From NCBI GenBank assembly GCA_910584195.1, contig CAJTYV010000002.1, positions 1-64,000 on the forward strand: a DNA stretch of 64,000 bases. Reading direction: 5' to 3'. The position numbers and the translations under genes were made by a program. Source of the stretch: an uncultured Ruminococcus sp. Lineage in GTDB: Bacteria; Bacillota; Clostridia; Oscillospirales; Ruminococcaceae. Below the pieces are notes generated by a model. It ran no database searches. It was given only the letters and a program-made list of their open reading frames with translations, and was not told where the DNA came from. Each line of letters starts with the position of its first letter. Position 1 is the stretch's first letter. Shown piece by piece: positions 24,859 to 34,097 of this stretch.

Positions 24859-26076
24859 ATGTCGTATATAAAAAATATTACTGGTTCATCGCATAAGGGT
24901 AAAATCTTTGAAAAGACATATACTTACTGCAATGAAGCATATAAAACCGGAGACGGAAAATATACTGCTTCTTTCGGTTGTCTGGATAGTGATCCTCTCG
25001 GCAGTATGTTGTCTGTGAAAAAGATGTATCATAAAGAAAGAGGCAGACAATTTGAGCATTCCATGCTTTCTGTTTCGCCAGTAGGAAATGATTATACAAA
25101 TGAAAGATTACTTCAGATCGGTACAGAATGCGCTGAATATTGGTATAAAAAGGGTTTTCAGTGTACAGTAGCATTGCATCTCGACAGCGAGTTTCGTCAC
25201 TTTCATATATTGGTGAACTCAGTTTCATACAAAGATGGTAAAAAGTTAAAAATGAATTTAAAATTCTATAATGAGTACAAAACTCATTGTAGTAGAGTTC
25301 TTAACAAATATGGACTTGATCCTATCCGAACCCCGGCAGCAAAGATCATTGACAGCACGCCTCATAACTTCTACGATGATTTAGGATTTCTTGAAGCATA
25401 CGACGAAATTATGAATGACAACGCTGCTTGTCTTATGGAAATGATAGAACAAGCTCCTTCTTTGGGATATACTCCCGCAATAACAGAGGAAGAATCTGTA
25501 CGTTGGACGAATCCCGATTATCCTACTGGAGGATACAATCGCTTCATGGGATATAACAGTAAGGTTTACAGGGAATATTGGAGTATTGGACGTAATGACC
25601 ATAGACGTTCAATATGTAACGGTTCATGTTTTGAACCGAATAAAATATGTCCAATATCATCACCCGGCAAGGACGATTTTCTTCCTCCACCTATAATTAT
25701 CAGAGACAGTTCATTGGAATCTAATGATAACGATGAATATTATTTTTCAGAAAACGGCGCATTACTCAGAATCAACTGTAGACGTGAATACGAACTGAAC
25801 ATCCCTGATGGTTATACTGAGGAACAGGTAAGAAAAATCGTTGATAGTCTCCCCAGAATATCCGATGATGACAAAAATAAGCTGACGAAACGTGCAACTG
25901 CTGCATCAGGTACTCTCAAAAAACATAGAATCGATGGACAAGTTGAACTGGACTTATCTGAAACGATAAAATTCAACTGGTCTGACGGAACTTCTACGAC
26001 TATTCCTCGCACCGTTACTTCTGATAAAGATGATATTGCCGAAGTAATCGACGTTAATGTTGAGGAAATTGATTAA
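24859..26076 (+). CDS. Relaxase (MobA/VirD2-type, MOBP-like)
   Basis: 405 aa, starting directly after the MobC stop. The catalytic domain (1-180) has Y-rich motif I (KTYTYCNEAY), and metal ligands H107, H114 and H116 in ALHLDSEFRHFHILVN. The C-terminal 220 residues are unassigned. It should nick oriT so that the element can be moved by a helper conjugation system; no type IV secretion genes are present in the window, so the element is mobilizable rather than self-transmissible. Confidence 0.85.
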   Translation: MSYIKNITGSSHKGKIFEKTYTYCNEAYKTGDGKYTASFGCLDSDPLGSMLSVKKMYHKERGRQFEHSMLSVSPVGNDYTNERLLQIGTECAEYWYKKGFQCTVALHLDSEFRHFHILVNSVSYKDGKKLKMNLKFYNEYKTHCSRVLNKYGLDPIRTPAAKIIDSTPHNFYDDLGFLEAYDEIMNDNAACLMEMIEQAPSLGYTPAITEEESVRWTNPDYPTGGYNRFMGYNSKVYREYWSIGRNDHRRSICNGSCFEPNKICPISSPGKDDFLPPPIIIRDSSLESNDNDEYYFSENGALLRINCRREYELNIPDGYTEEQVRKIVDSLPRISDDDKNKLTKRATAASGTLKKHRIDGQVELDLSETIKFNWSDGTSTTIPRTVTSDKDDIAEVIDVNVEEID

Positions 26077-26081
26077 TTATC

Positions 26082-26113
26082 TTGGCAATGCCCTTATGGC
26101 GTTGCCAATTTTT
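26082..26113 (+). terminator. Rho-independent terminator after the relaxase
   Basis: TTGGCAATGCC / GGCGTTGCCAA stem (11 bp, one wobble), 5-nt loop and five Ts. Confidence 0.85.
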
Positions 26114-26259
26114 ATCCCTATACTTATTATATATCCAAAAACATTATAGGTCAAGAAAAATTTTTCGTTAACTGTGATTAACAAAATAAATCATGATATT
26201 CAAAAAAGCTCCATATTATTCCATGCTACTCTGTGATTTTTTGAAAGGATTTCACTGCG

Positions 26260-26281
26260 TTGATGTACGGTTGATGTATTT
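26260..26281 (+). repeat. Tandem repeat beginning TTGATGTA, arm-site-like
   Basis: TTGATGTACGG (26260-26270) followed directly by TTGATGTATTT (26271-26281), same orientation and spacing type as 1712-1735. It lies between the relaxase terminator and the tRNA. The rest of 26114-26394 is AT-rich with no gene seen. Confidence 0.45.
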
Positions 26282-26394
26282 TCACTTTTGCAAATAAAAA
26301 ACCAAAAGAAATACCTGTTAGCAATATAGTTCAATTTATTCTGGCTAACGGCTATTATTTATCATTAAATCACGTATTATAGGTAAAATAAAAT

Positions 26395-26420
26395 AGCACT
26401 ATATTTTGCAATATAGTGCT
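26395..26420 (-). terminator. Terminator of the initiator tRNA
   Basis: AGCACTATATT / AATATAGTGCT (11-bp perfect stem, TTGC loop) immediately 3' of the tRNA on the minus strand, followed by an ATTTTATTTT tract. Confidence 0.8.
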
Positions 26421-26427
26421 AAAATTT

Positions 26428-26504
<77 letters not shown>

Positions 26505-26825
26505 ATATTTTTTGATTGTCTCATGCGACTATATTATTATATCATGATATCAATTCAATGTCAAGCATTAAATATATTTTTTTATCATTTAACTATTTAT
26601 TTGTATTAATGCTTAAATAAAATATAAATAAACGCAAAAAAATAGCAAAATTTAATAAAAATAATATTATTAAATTATAATATTAATGTAATCTTAGAAA
26701 CATTAAACCATTTTTATTCCACAAAAACTGACAACTTTAGCATAATAAATTAAAAAGCAAGTAAAAATATAGGTTGTTCACAATAACCACCAAACCTGAT
26801 TATTATGAATTGGTATATAAAACAC
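26505..26825. other. AT-rich intergenic region without recognisable gene
   Basis: Upstream of the tRNA gene the sequence is very AT-rich and contains only short runs and no frame with a ribosome site. The tRNA promoter must lie in its left part; I could not fix it. Confidence 0.5.
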
Positions 26826-26874
26826 GGCAACAGTATTTACTTTTCGAGCAGAAGCAGAAGTAAATGCTGTTGCC
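26826..26874. repeat. 17-bp inverted repeat before the DUF3737 promoter
   Basis: GGCAACAGTATTTACTT (26826-26842) and its near-perfect complement (26858-26874, one wobble) around 15 nt. No good T-tract on the plus strand. It ends 23 bp before the -35 of the next promoter, so it may be an operator or an insulating terminator. Confidence 0.5.
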
Positions 26875-26896
26875 ATAGCATACAAAATTTCAAATA

Positions 26897-26925
26897 TTGA
26901 CATTTCATTTGCAGTGTGATATAAT
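26897..26925 (+). promoter_or_regulatory. Sigma-A promoter of the DUF3737 gene
   Basis: TTGACA, 17-nt spacer, TATAAT; a near-perfect consensus 25 bp before the ATG. Confidence 0.85.
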
Positions 26926-26949
26926 GTGAATCAAAGGAGGAGCCGCAAA

Positions 26950-27795
26950 ATGCTTTTAAATGAAAACATAATTGAAAATAAAAATTTTGACGAAGAACGC
27001 GCTTTGTACGGAAGTCATAAACTTATTATTCGAAATTGTTCATTTGATGGTTTAGCTGACGGAGAATCTGCTTTAAAAGAAAGCAAAAACATTACAATAA
27101 ATAATTGTTTTTTTAATCTTAGATATCCGCTTTGGCATGACGATAATATCAAAATTTCCGATTCTGAGATGACAGAAAAATGTCGAGCTGCATTATGGTA
27201 TTCAAAAGATATTCAAATAAACAATTCAATGCTTCATGGTATAAAGGCAGTCCGGGAATGTAAAGATATTACAATTACAAACTGCGATATTGCATCTCCG
27301 GAATTCGGTTGGAACTGCGAAATTATGAACATACAAGATTCATCCGTTACAGGCGAATACTTCATGATGAACAGCAAAAGACTTAATTTTGAAAACATAA
27401 AGCTTAACGGAAAATATTCATTTCAATATATAAAAAACGCTCTGTTTGATAATTGTTATTTCAATACAAAAGATGCGTTCTGGCATGGAAAAGATATAAT
27501 TGTTAAAAACAGTATAATAAACGGCGAATATCTTGCATGGTATTCTGAGAATTTGACGCTTATCAATTGTAAAATAATCGGAACTCAGCCTTTTTGCTAT
27601 TGCAAAAATCTGAGGCTTATCAACTGTGAACTTAATGACGCTGACTTATGCTTTGAACGCTCAGAAGTTGAAGCCGAAATAACTACTCATGTTATAAGCG
27701 TAAAAAATCCTCTTTCCGGAACTATAAAACTTCCCTCAGTAGACGAAGTAATTATGGACATTAAGGATGCAAAAGGAAAAGTAATTATATATTAA
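26950..27795 (+). CDS. DUF3737 family beta-helix protein
   Basis: 281 aa from the ATG after AAAGGAGGAG. The protein is built of about ten repeats of the kind KNITINNCFF, LTLINCKI and LRLINCEL, which match the DUF3737 right-handed parallel beta-helix; the opening EERALYGSHKL and the internal YPLWHDD and CRAALWYS blocks are characteristic. No signal peptide, so it is cytosolic. The function of the family is unknown. It is monocistronic, with its own promoter and terminator. Confidence 0.85.
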   Translation: MLLNENIIENKNFDEERALYGSHKLIIRNCSFDGLADGESALKESKNITINNCFFNLRYPLWHDDNIKISDSEMTEKCRAALWYSKDIQINNSMLHGIKAVRECKDITITNCDIASPEFGWNCEIMNIQDSSVTGEYFMMNSKRLNFENIKLNGKYSFQYIKNALFDNCYFNTKDAFWHGKDIIVKNSIINGEYLAWYSENLTLINCKIIGTQPFCYCKNLRLINCELNDADLCFERSEVEAEITTHVISVKNPLSGTIKLPSVDEVIMDIKDAKGKVIIY

Positions 27796-27797
27796 AT

Positions 27798-27834
27798 AAT
27801 AAAGCGTTTCTTTTATTCAAAGAGACGCTTTATT
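27798..27834 (+). terminator. Rho-independent terminator
   Basis: A 16-bp stem with one wobble (27798-27813 with 27819-27834), just after the DUF3737 stop, with T-rich tail. Confidence 0.8.
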
Positions 27835-27875
27835 GTAAACATATTGTAAATTTTGTTAAGATTATATATATAGAC

Positions 27876-27904
27876 TTGATTTTTTGTGAAAAAAGTGATA
27901 TAAT
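27876..27904 (+). promoter_or_regulatory. Sigma-A promoter of the c-di-GMP operon
   Basis: TTGATT (27876-27881), 17-nt spacer, TATAAT (27899-27904), 35 bp before the TTG start. Confidence 0.75.
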
Positions 27905-27939
27905 TTTATAAAACAGTTATAATTGGCAGGTGAATTACT

Positions 27940-29631
27940 TTGAGTATTGATAATTTTTCCGATAAAGATCGCAGTCTTTTTATAGAAACTTTTACAGAAG
28001 ACGGAGATAACGTTCATATTTTTTGGAAGTGTAACGAAAAAAGAACTGTCAGACTATGCGGAAGTCTTATACCCGACGGCGTAGAAGATCCTTTGGAATA
28101 TCTCAAATGCTCAGAGCTTATCGAACCAACCGCACGATCTTCTTTCAATCTTTTTTGCAATAAAGTGAATTCCGAAATAAATCAACACGCTTCAGACAAA
28201 CGACTTTTCATTGACATACCTTTGCGTTTTAAAGAAAACAGCAATTACACTCCATGCCGCATAAGCATACTTTTCGGTTGTGCAGAAAACAACAAATTCA
28301 CATCTGCTCAGCTTAATATTACTCCATACGGCGAAAAAGAAGTTTCAGAACGTGAAATACTTAATATATTCACTTCGGATAAAGTTCCTAAAATTTTTTC
28401 ACAGCGTATAACACGTCTCATGAATAAAAAATACAGCAAAAAGATTGCCTTTATCCAATTTGACGTTGACAGATTCAAGCTCATCAACGATACTTACGGA
28501 GTTGAAATGGGCGATGAGCTTTTACAATACTTCAAAGACGCTCTTACTATTATATGTACCGATGAACAGCCATTTGCCCGATTAACTGCGGACGTTTTCA
28601 TGATAGTTACCGCTATTGATACAGAAAAAGAAATTATTGAATTCATTCATCAAATAGAAACGGCAATAGGAAATAAATATAAGAATATTGAATATCGTTT
28701 AACCTTTGGCGTAGCCATCGCATATGACAGAAAGCTTCATAGCCGCTGTCACGGCGATAACGCTACGCTTGCCCGTAAGTCGGTAAAAGGAAACGCACTC
28801 AATAATATAGGTTTTTACGATGAAGCTTTAAAAAAAGAACTATACCGACAGAATAATATTGAAGAAGACATGACAAACGCTATGCTTAATAATGAATTTG
28901 TTATGTATTTACAGCCAAAATACAGTATCTCAACAGGCAATATAATAGGTGCGGAAGCTTTAGCAAGGTGGTTACACCCTAAAAAAGGGCTTATACCTCC
29001 AAGCGATTTTGTCCCCGTATTTGAAAAGAATGGTTTCATTGTAAAACTTGATCAGCTTATGTGGGAAAAGGCGTGTATAAAGATACGCAGTTGGATAGAC
29101 CGAGGTATTGAACCTGTACCTGTTTCTGTAAATATCTCAAGAGAATATCTTAAATTCTTTGACGTAGCCGGCAAATTTAAAGAACTTATACATAAATATA
29201 ATATTCCTATTCATCTGCTTGAAGCAGAAATCACCGAATCTGTAGATGCCTCTGAAACTGCTGATGTGGTGAGACAAATGAAAAAATGCGGTTTTACTAT
29301 GCTCATGGATGATTTCGGATCAGGATTTTCTTCACTGAACATGCTGAAAACTACTCCATTTGACGTGCTGAAAATAGACCGAGGTTTTTTGTCGGAATTT
29401 ATGGAAAGCGAAAGAGGACGAAAAATAATCGCTCACACAATCTCTATGTCAAAAGACATCGGACTTGATATTATTGCAGAAGGAGTAGAAACCATTGATC
29501 AGGCTGAATTTCTTCAAAACTGCGGCTGCGATACAGCACAAGGATTTTACTATTCCCGACCAATTACAGAGGAAGAATTCGACAAGCGGCTGAATTTCAG
29601 AAAAGACTTCTTGCATCAAGAGCTAAAATGA
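27940..29631 (+). CDS. c-di-GMP phosphodiesterase (degenerate GGDEF + EAL)
   Basis: 563 aa with a TTG start, supported by GGCAGGTGA upstream. Residues 1-150 form an unassigned sensor-like region, about 155-300 a GGDEF domain whose active-site motif is replaced by TADVF, so it cannot make c-di-GMP. From about 310 comes a complete EAL domain: EALARW, VNIS, EITES, DDFGSG, KID and AEGVET are present. It therefore most likely degrades c-di-GMP, perhaps with GTP binding in the dead GGDEF as control. No membrane segment. It is coupled with the membrane cyclase gene that follows, giving opposing activities in one operon. Confidence 0.9.
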   Translation: MSIDNFSDKDRSLFIETFTEDGDNVHIFWKCNEKRTVRLCGSLIPDGVEDPLEYLKCSELIEPTARSSFNLFCNKVNSEINQHASDKRLFIDIPLRFKENSNYTPCRISILFGCAENNKFTSAQLNITPYGEKEVSEREILNIFTSDKVPKIFSQRITRLMNKKYSKKIAFIQFDVDRFKLINDTYGVEMGDELLQYFKDALTIICTDEQPFARLTADVFMIVTAIDTEKEIIEFIHQIETAIGNKYKNIEYRLTFGVAIAYDRKLHSRCHGDNATLARKSVKGNALNNIGFYDEALKKELYRQNNIEEDMTNAMLNNEFVMYLQPKYSISTGNIIGAEALARWLHPKKGLIPPSDFVPVFEKNGFIVKLDQLMWEKACIKIRSWIDRGIEPVPVSVNISREYLKFFDVAGKFKELIHKYNIPIHLLEAEITESVDASETADVVRQMKKCGFTMLMDDFGSGFSSLNMLKTTPFDVLKIDRGFLSEFMESERGRKIIAHTISMSKDIGLDIIAEGVETIDQAEFLQNCGCDTAQGFYYSRPITEEEFDKRLNFRKDFLHQELK

Positions 29632-29669
29632 AACAAAATCTCCTGATTTCAACATGCGAAAGGAGTACT

Positions 29670-31175
29670 ATGAAAAAAAATAAAAAGAATAAAAGCTATA
29701 AAAATTCTTCTGCACATGTGAGACAACTGAAGAACCTTATGCTTATTATTTATATTTTTATTATAGCCGCAATGACGATAAGTATATCAGTTCTAACGAT
29801 AAACAAAACGGATAAAGCTCTAAAAACAAAAGTAACGTCAATGGTTTCGGCTCTGAATGTGCAAATGCAGAAAAACATGGACAGCTATCTGCAGCGCATG
29901 GAAACTATCGGAACTCTTGTTTTCGCCGCGGAAGAAGTTTACAAATACGATGCCACCGATGCGAATAACGATGAATACGATTCCATTAAAACAGAACAGA
30001 TCATTGCCAATAAACTTTACGATATATGTATAATGGAGAATTTTGTTGATTTTGCAATTGTTTACGAAAACAACCGCCATGTAGGCAAAATGTCTAACGG
30101 TACGGTAAAGCTTTTCGGAAATCAGCTTTATAACGATCTTACAGATATGATAAATCGTCCGAGAACAGCCGATGGCTGGGCTACGGGATATAAAAATAAT
30201 TACAAACGAATATATTACGTAAAAAAAGTTAACGAAAACGCCGTCCTTGTAATTTCATTTTACACAGATGAACTCGATGACGTTTTCGAGCATCCCGGCG
30301 GAATTGAAGATATTGCGGTTCGGCTTATTGAAGAAAACGATATGGTCATATATTCTTCTGACGACTCTCAAGAGGGAAGAAACCTTTCCCCGGATATTGC
30401 CAGACGAATAAGCAATCGCTCGTCAGTAACAATTATGGACAATAATTATCTTATCACTGTGACAGAGTGCGGCGATAATTGGCGAATTGTATGTTCAGCT
30501 CCAACAAAACTGATATTGAAAGAAAAAAACGACGTCACTCTTTATGTAATAATTATTGCTGTCACTGCTGCTATACTTGCGGCAACAGTCAGCATTATTC
30601 TTACAGCGAAAATAATAACTCCTGTAAATGATATTGTAAATTCTCTTTCCGATGAAGCGCATACCGATCTTCTCACAGGTATTCTGAATAAACGAACTTT
30701 TGAAAAAAGAGTTGCTGAAGCTCTTGAACAGGATATTGATTCAAAGAAAAAGGCTCTTATTCTTCTTGATCTTGATAATTTTAAAGGCGTAAACGATACA
30801 TTGGGTCATGCTTACGGAGACAAGGTACTTGCAGGCGTAGGGGATATACTCAAACGCGTTTTTCACGGCGACGACTATCTCGGCAGACTCGGCGGAGACG
30901 AATTCTGCGTATATCTTAACATATCCGATTTCAAACAAGGCAGCTATAAAAAGCATATTGAAGAAAAGTGCGCTGAACTAAGCAAAGCGTTTGCCAATTA
31001 TTATTCGGGCGAACAGAATAATTATAAGATCTCTGCAAGTATAGGAGCTGCTGTGTTCCCTGATAACGGCGCAACCTTTGGCGAACTGTACAATTCCGCA
31101 GACCAGTCATTATACATATCAAAGCATAAAGGAAAAGATACGTTTACAATATGCGAAACGGAGGCTTCGGAATGA
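29670..31175 (+). CDS. Membrane diguanylate cyclase with extracellular sensor
   Basis: 501 aa from the ATG after AAAGGAG; an earlier ATG at 29628 overlaps the EAL stop but has no ribosome site. TM1 is at about residues 22-42, an extracellular sensor of about 240 residues (Cache-like size) follows, then TM2 near 290-312. The GGDEF domain starts near 335 with TDLLTGILNKRTFE and has the intact signature GRLGGDEF. The inhibitory I-site (RxxD) appears lost: the arginine position is His in HGDDYLGRL. There is no full HAMP linker. The neighbouring solute-binding lipoprotein could present a ligand to the outer domain. Confidence 0.9.
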   Translation: MKKNKKNKSYKNSSAHVRQLKNLMLIIYIFIIAAMTISISVLTINKTDKALKTKVTSMVSALNVQMQKNMDSYLQRMETIGTLVFAAEEVYKYDATDANNDEYDSIKTEQIIANKLYDICIMENFVDFAIVYENNRHVGKMSNGTVKLFGNQLYNDLTDMINRPRTADGWATGYKNNYKRIYYVKKVNENAVLVISFYTDELDDVFEHPGGIEDIAVRLIEENDMVIYSSDDSQEGRNLSPDIARRISNRSSVTIMDNNYLITVTECGDNWRIVCSAPTKLILKEKNDVTLYVIIIAVTAAILAATVSIILTAKIITPVNDIVNSLSDEAHTDLLTGILNKRTFEKRVAEALEQDIDSKKKALILLDLDNFKGVNDTLGHAYGDKVLAGVGDILKRVFHGDDYLGRLGGDEFCVYLNISDFKQGSYKKHIEEKCAELSKAFANYYSGEQNNYKISASIGAAVFPDNGATFGELYNSADQSLYISKHKGKDTFTICETEASE

Positions 31176-32434
31176 AAAAAATAAAATATATTTCCATTTT
31201 GGGAGTTTCCGTACTGCTGCTGGGAACTGCCGGATGCGGAAACAATGCGATAATTACAAATCAGACCGAACAAACCGAAATTTCCTTTTCATGGTGGGGA
31301 AACGATGATCGGCATGATTATACTCTTAAAGCTGTTGAAGAATTCGAAAAGCTTCATCCCGATATTAAAGTTAAATGTCATTATTCCGAGTGGTCTGGCT
31401 ATCAGACGAGAAACAACGTCCGCATGGTTTCACATACGGAATCCGATGTAATGCAGATAAATTATGCATGGCTGAACCAATATTCACCTGACGGCAGCGG
31501 CTATTACGATATAAGTCAATTAAGCGATTACATTGACCTTTCTAACTTCACGGAAGAAGATCTGCAATATGGGATGCAGAACGGAAAACTTAATGCCGTA
31601 CCTATCGCATTAAACACCATGACCGTATACATCAATAAAACCATATACGATGACTATGGACTTGAAATTCCCAAAACATGGGATGACCTTAAAAAAGCCG
31701 CAAAGGTCATGAACGGCGTTAGTTATCCTATAGCAATGTCTCAAAAGTCGGCATGGTTTTATATTATTTCCTGCGTTGGTCAGCAAACAGGAAAGGATTT
31801 TATGGATAAAAGTGGAAATTTGCTTTTTGGTAAAGACGAACTGCGTCTGATGATAGAAAATTACTGTGAAATGATAAATAAAAAAGTTATGCCTCAGGTC
31901 GAAAATTTTGAAAAGCTTTCGATAACCTCCGGGGAATATGCAGGAGTGGTTGCGTGGCTGAGCGATGCCGACAGCTATTGCGGTGAAGCTGAAAAAAACG
32001 GCAGTGAAATCATCGTTGCCGATTATACAACTTTTGACGGAAAATTAAAAAACTGGTATGCCAAACCTGCTACCATGTATGCCATTCGGCGCGATATTGA
32101 AAATCCGGAGGCTGCGGCAGAGCTGCTGGACTATCTCCTAAACAGCGCTGAAATGGCAGGCTATCAAAAAATTGAAAAAGGCACCCCTCTGAGCCGTTCG
32201 GCAAGACAGTTCCTTGAAGAAAATAACTTTTTAGGAGGAATCCAGTATACCGCATTTAATAAAATGACCGAGGAAAAAGATAAGCTTGACATAATCAGTC
32301 CTTATTTTGAAAATGAAAACATGATAGACGCATATACCGCTGCATGTAATGAGACGCTCTACGGAAAAGCAACTGCTGAAGAAAGCGCTGAAAAACTTTA
32401 TGAGGACTTGTATGAACTGACAAAAAACAACTGA
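31172..32434 (+). CDS. Extracellular solute-binding lipoprotein (sugar type)
   Basis: 420 aa from the ATG after ACGGAGG; it overlaps the cyclase stop (ATGA). The signal peptide ends in the lipobox LLGTAGC. The mature part has the family 1 solute-binding fold: ISFSWWGNDDR, then VEEFEKLHPDIKV, and the later VPIALNTMTVYINK and WDDLKKAAK blocks of carbohydrate ABC transporters. No permease or ATPase gene is near, so it is either an orphan shared with another transporter or a ligand sensor for the cyclase encoded just upstream. Confidence 0.9.
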   Translation: MKKIKYISILGVSVLLLGTAGCGNNAIITNQTEQTEISFSWWGNDDRHDYTLKAVEEFEKLHPDIKVKCHYSEWSGYQTRNNVRMVSHTESDVMQINYAWLNQYSPDGSGYYDISQLSDYIDLSNFTEEDLQYGMQNGKLNAVPIALNTMTVYINKTIYDDYGLEIPKTWDDLKKAAKVMNGVSYPIAMSQKSAWFYIISCVGQQTGKDFMDKSGNLLFGKDELRLMIENYCEMINKKVMPQVENFEKLSITSGEYAGVVAWLSDADSYCGEAEKNGSEIIVADYTTFDGKLKNWYAKPATMYAIRRDIENPEAAAELLDYLLNSAEMAGYQKIEKGTPLSRSARQFLEENNFLGGIQYTAFNKMTEEKDKLDIISPYFENENMIDAYTAACNETLYGKATAEESAEKLYEDLYELTKNN

Positions 32435-32509
32435 ACTCTCTCCTCAAAAAGACAAAGCATACTAAAATAAAAAAAATTGGAATAAATATTAAAAATATTC
32501 CAAAAGCAC

Positions 32510-32538
32510 TTGAAATTTCTTCCGAAATAGTGTACAAT
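32510..32538 (+). promoter_or_regulatory. Sigma-A promoter of pgk
   Basis: TTGAAA (32510-32515), 17-nt spacer, TACAAT (32533-32538), 72 bp before the pgk ATG. Confidence 0.7.
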
Positions 32539-32610
32539 AGAATATAGGGTTGTTATTTAATTAACAACGATATATTATGATATATTTTTCAATGAAAGGA
32601 TGTCATACCA

Positions 32611-33831
32611 ATGGCAGGATTAAACAAAGTTACAGTAGAGGATATTAATGTTAAAGGAAGAAAGGTACTCGTAAGAGTAGATTTCAATGTTCCGCTGAAA
32701 GACGGCGTTATTACAAACGATAACCGTATTCAGGCAGCGCTCCCAACGATCAATAAGCTCGTGGAAAACGGTGCAAAGGTAGTTCTCTGCTCACACCTTG
32801 GAAAGCCTAAGAACGGTCCGGAAGATAAATTCTCTCTTGCTCCCGCAGCCGCAAGACTTGCTGAACTGGTAAACACAAAGGTTGTATTTGCTGCTGACGA
32901 TACAGTAGTAGGCGATAATGCCAAGAAAGCCGTTTCCGAAATGAACGACGGCGAGATCGTAGTTCTGCAGAACACACGTTTCCGCGGCGCAGAAGAAACC
33001 AAGAACGGTGAAGAATTCTCTAAAGAGCTTGCCGAGCTTGTTGACGGCGAAATTTTTGTAATGGACGCTTTCGGTTCTGCTCACCGTGCTCACGCCTCAA
33101 CGGCAGGCGTTACAAAATTCGTTAAAGAAACTGCCGTAGGCTATCTTATGCAAAAGGAAATACAGTACCTCGGAAACGCTGTTGAAGTTCCCGAAAGACC
33201 TTTTGTTGCTATCCTCGGCGGTGCTAAGGTTGCAGATAAACTCAATGTTATCTCTAATCTTCTTGAAAAGTGCGACACGCTTATTATCGGCGGCGGTATG
33301 GCTTACACATTTATAAAGGCTCAGGGCGGTTCTATCGGTACTTCTCTCGTTGACGACGAGAAACTTGATTACTGCAAGGAAATGCTTGCAAAGGCTGAAT
33401 CTCTCGGCAAGAAGATCCTTCTCCCTGTTGACACATCAGTAGCATCTGAGTTCCCGAATCCTATCGACGCTGAGATTGCTATAGAAAATGTAACTTCAAG
33501 CGAAATTCCTGCTGATAAAATGGGACTCGACATTGGTGAAAAGACTCAGGAACTGTTTGCAGAAGCTGTAAAGACTGCTAAAACAGTTGTTTGGAATGGT
33601 CCTATGGGCGTATTCGAAAATCCCACTCTCGCTAAGGGTACTATCGCAGTTGCAAAGGCTCTCGCTGAAACAGACGCTACAACAATTATCGGCGGCGGCG
33701 ACTCCGCAGCAGCCGTTATGCAGCTCGGTTTCGCTGACAAAATGAGCCATATCTCCACAGGCGGCGGAGCTTCACTCGAATACCTTGAGGGCAAGGTACT
33801 TCCCGGAGTAGCTGCTATTGCTGAAAAGTAA
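32611..33831 (+). CDS. pgk: Phosphoglycerate kinase
   Basis: 406 aa, the normal bacterial length, with GAAAGGA upstream. The hallmark RVDFNVPLK near the N-terminus, the substrate-binding SHLGKPK and the C-terminal GGGDSAAAV and STGGGASLEYLEG nucleotide loops are all present. It makes ATP and 3-phosphoglycerate from 1,3-bisphosphoglycerate in glycolysis. It heads a cluster with tpiA and gpmI, separated by small membrane-protein genes; gapA and eno are not in the window. Highly biased codon use suggests strong expression. Confidence 0.98.
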   Translation: MAGLNKVTVEDINVKGRKVLVRVDFNVPLKDGVITNDNRIQAALPTINKLVENGAKVVLCSHLGKPKNGPEDKFSLAPAAARLAELVNTKVVFAADDTVVGDNAKKAVSEMNDGEIVVLQNTRFRGAEETKNGEEFSKELAELVDGEIFVMDAFGSAHRAHASTAGVTKFVKETAVGYLMQKEIQYLGNAVEVPERPFVAILGGAKVADKLNVISNLLEKCDTLIIGGGMAYTFIKAQGGSIGTSLVDDEKLDYCKEMLAKAESLGKKILLPVDTSVASEFPNPIDAEIAIENVTSSEIPADKMGLDIGEKTQELFAEAVKTAKTVVWNGPMGVFENPTLAKGTIAVAKALAETDATTIIGGGDSAAAVMQLGFADKMSHISTGGGASLEYLEGKVLPGVAAIAEK

Positions 33832-33879
33832 TTCAATAGAACATCAGGGCGAGTAGAAATATTCGCCCTTGTTCTGAAT
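33831..33879 (+). other. Long hairpin between pgk and the next gene
   Basis: Outer arms ATTCA..AGAACA / TGTTCTGAAT and inner arms AGGGCGA / TCGCCCT form an interrupted stem overlapping the pgk stop. There is no T-run, so it may set differential mRNA stability rather than end transcription. Confidence 0.45.
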
Positions 33880-33893
33880 AAGGAGAATATTTT

Positions 33894-34097
33894 ATGAAAA
33901 ACCTGATTGACAAGGCACAGAACGATAAAACTACAATGTGGCTTTTTGTCGCAGTTTGCTTTCTTCTTGGAATCGTTATCGGAATTTTACTTGCACCGGT
34001 TAAAAAGGGACTGTCTATCGGCAGCAATAATACTATTATCGGCGGCGATGATAACGATGAGGACGAAGAAAACGACCGTGTGGAAGTCAAATTTTGA
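33894..34097 (+). CDS. Small single-pass membrane protein, 67 aa
   Basis: AAGGAG ribosome site. Residues 15-38 form one transmembrane helix, followed by a Gly/Asn linker and a highly acidic tail (DDNDEDEENDRVE). Family unknown. The stop overlaps the next start (ATGA), so the two are coupled. Confidence 0.6.
   Translation: MKNLIDKAQNDKTTMWLFVAVCFLLGIVIGILLAPVKKGLSIGSNNTIIGGDDNDEDEENDRVEVKF

Noticed and set aside
27940..29631. Bifunctional cyclase/phosphodiesterase
   Set aside because: The GGDEF site is TADVF, so synthesis activity is not expected; only the EAL half looks active.
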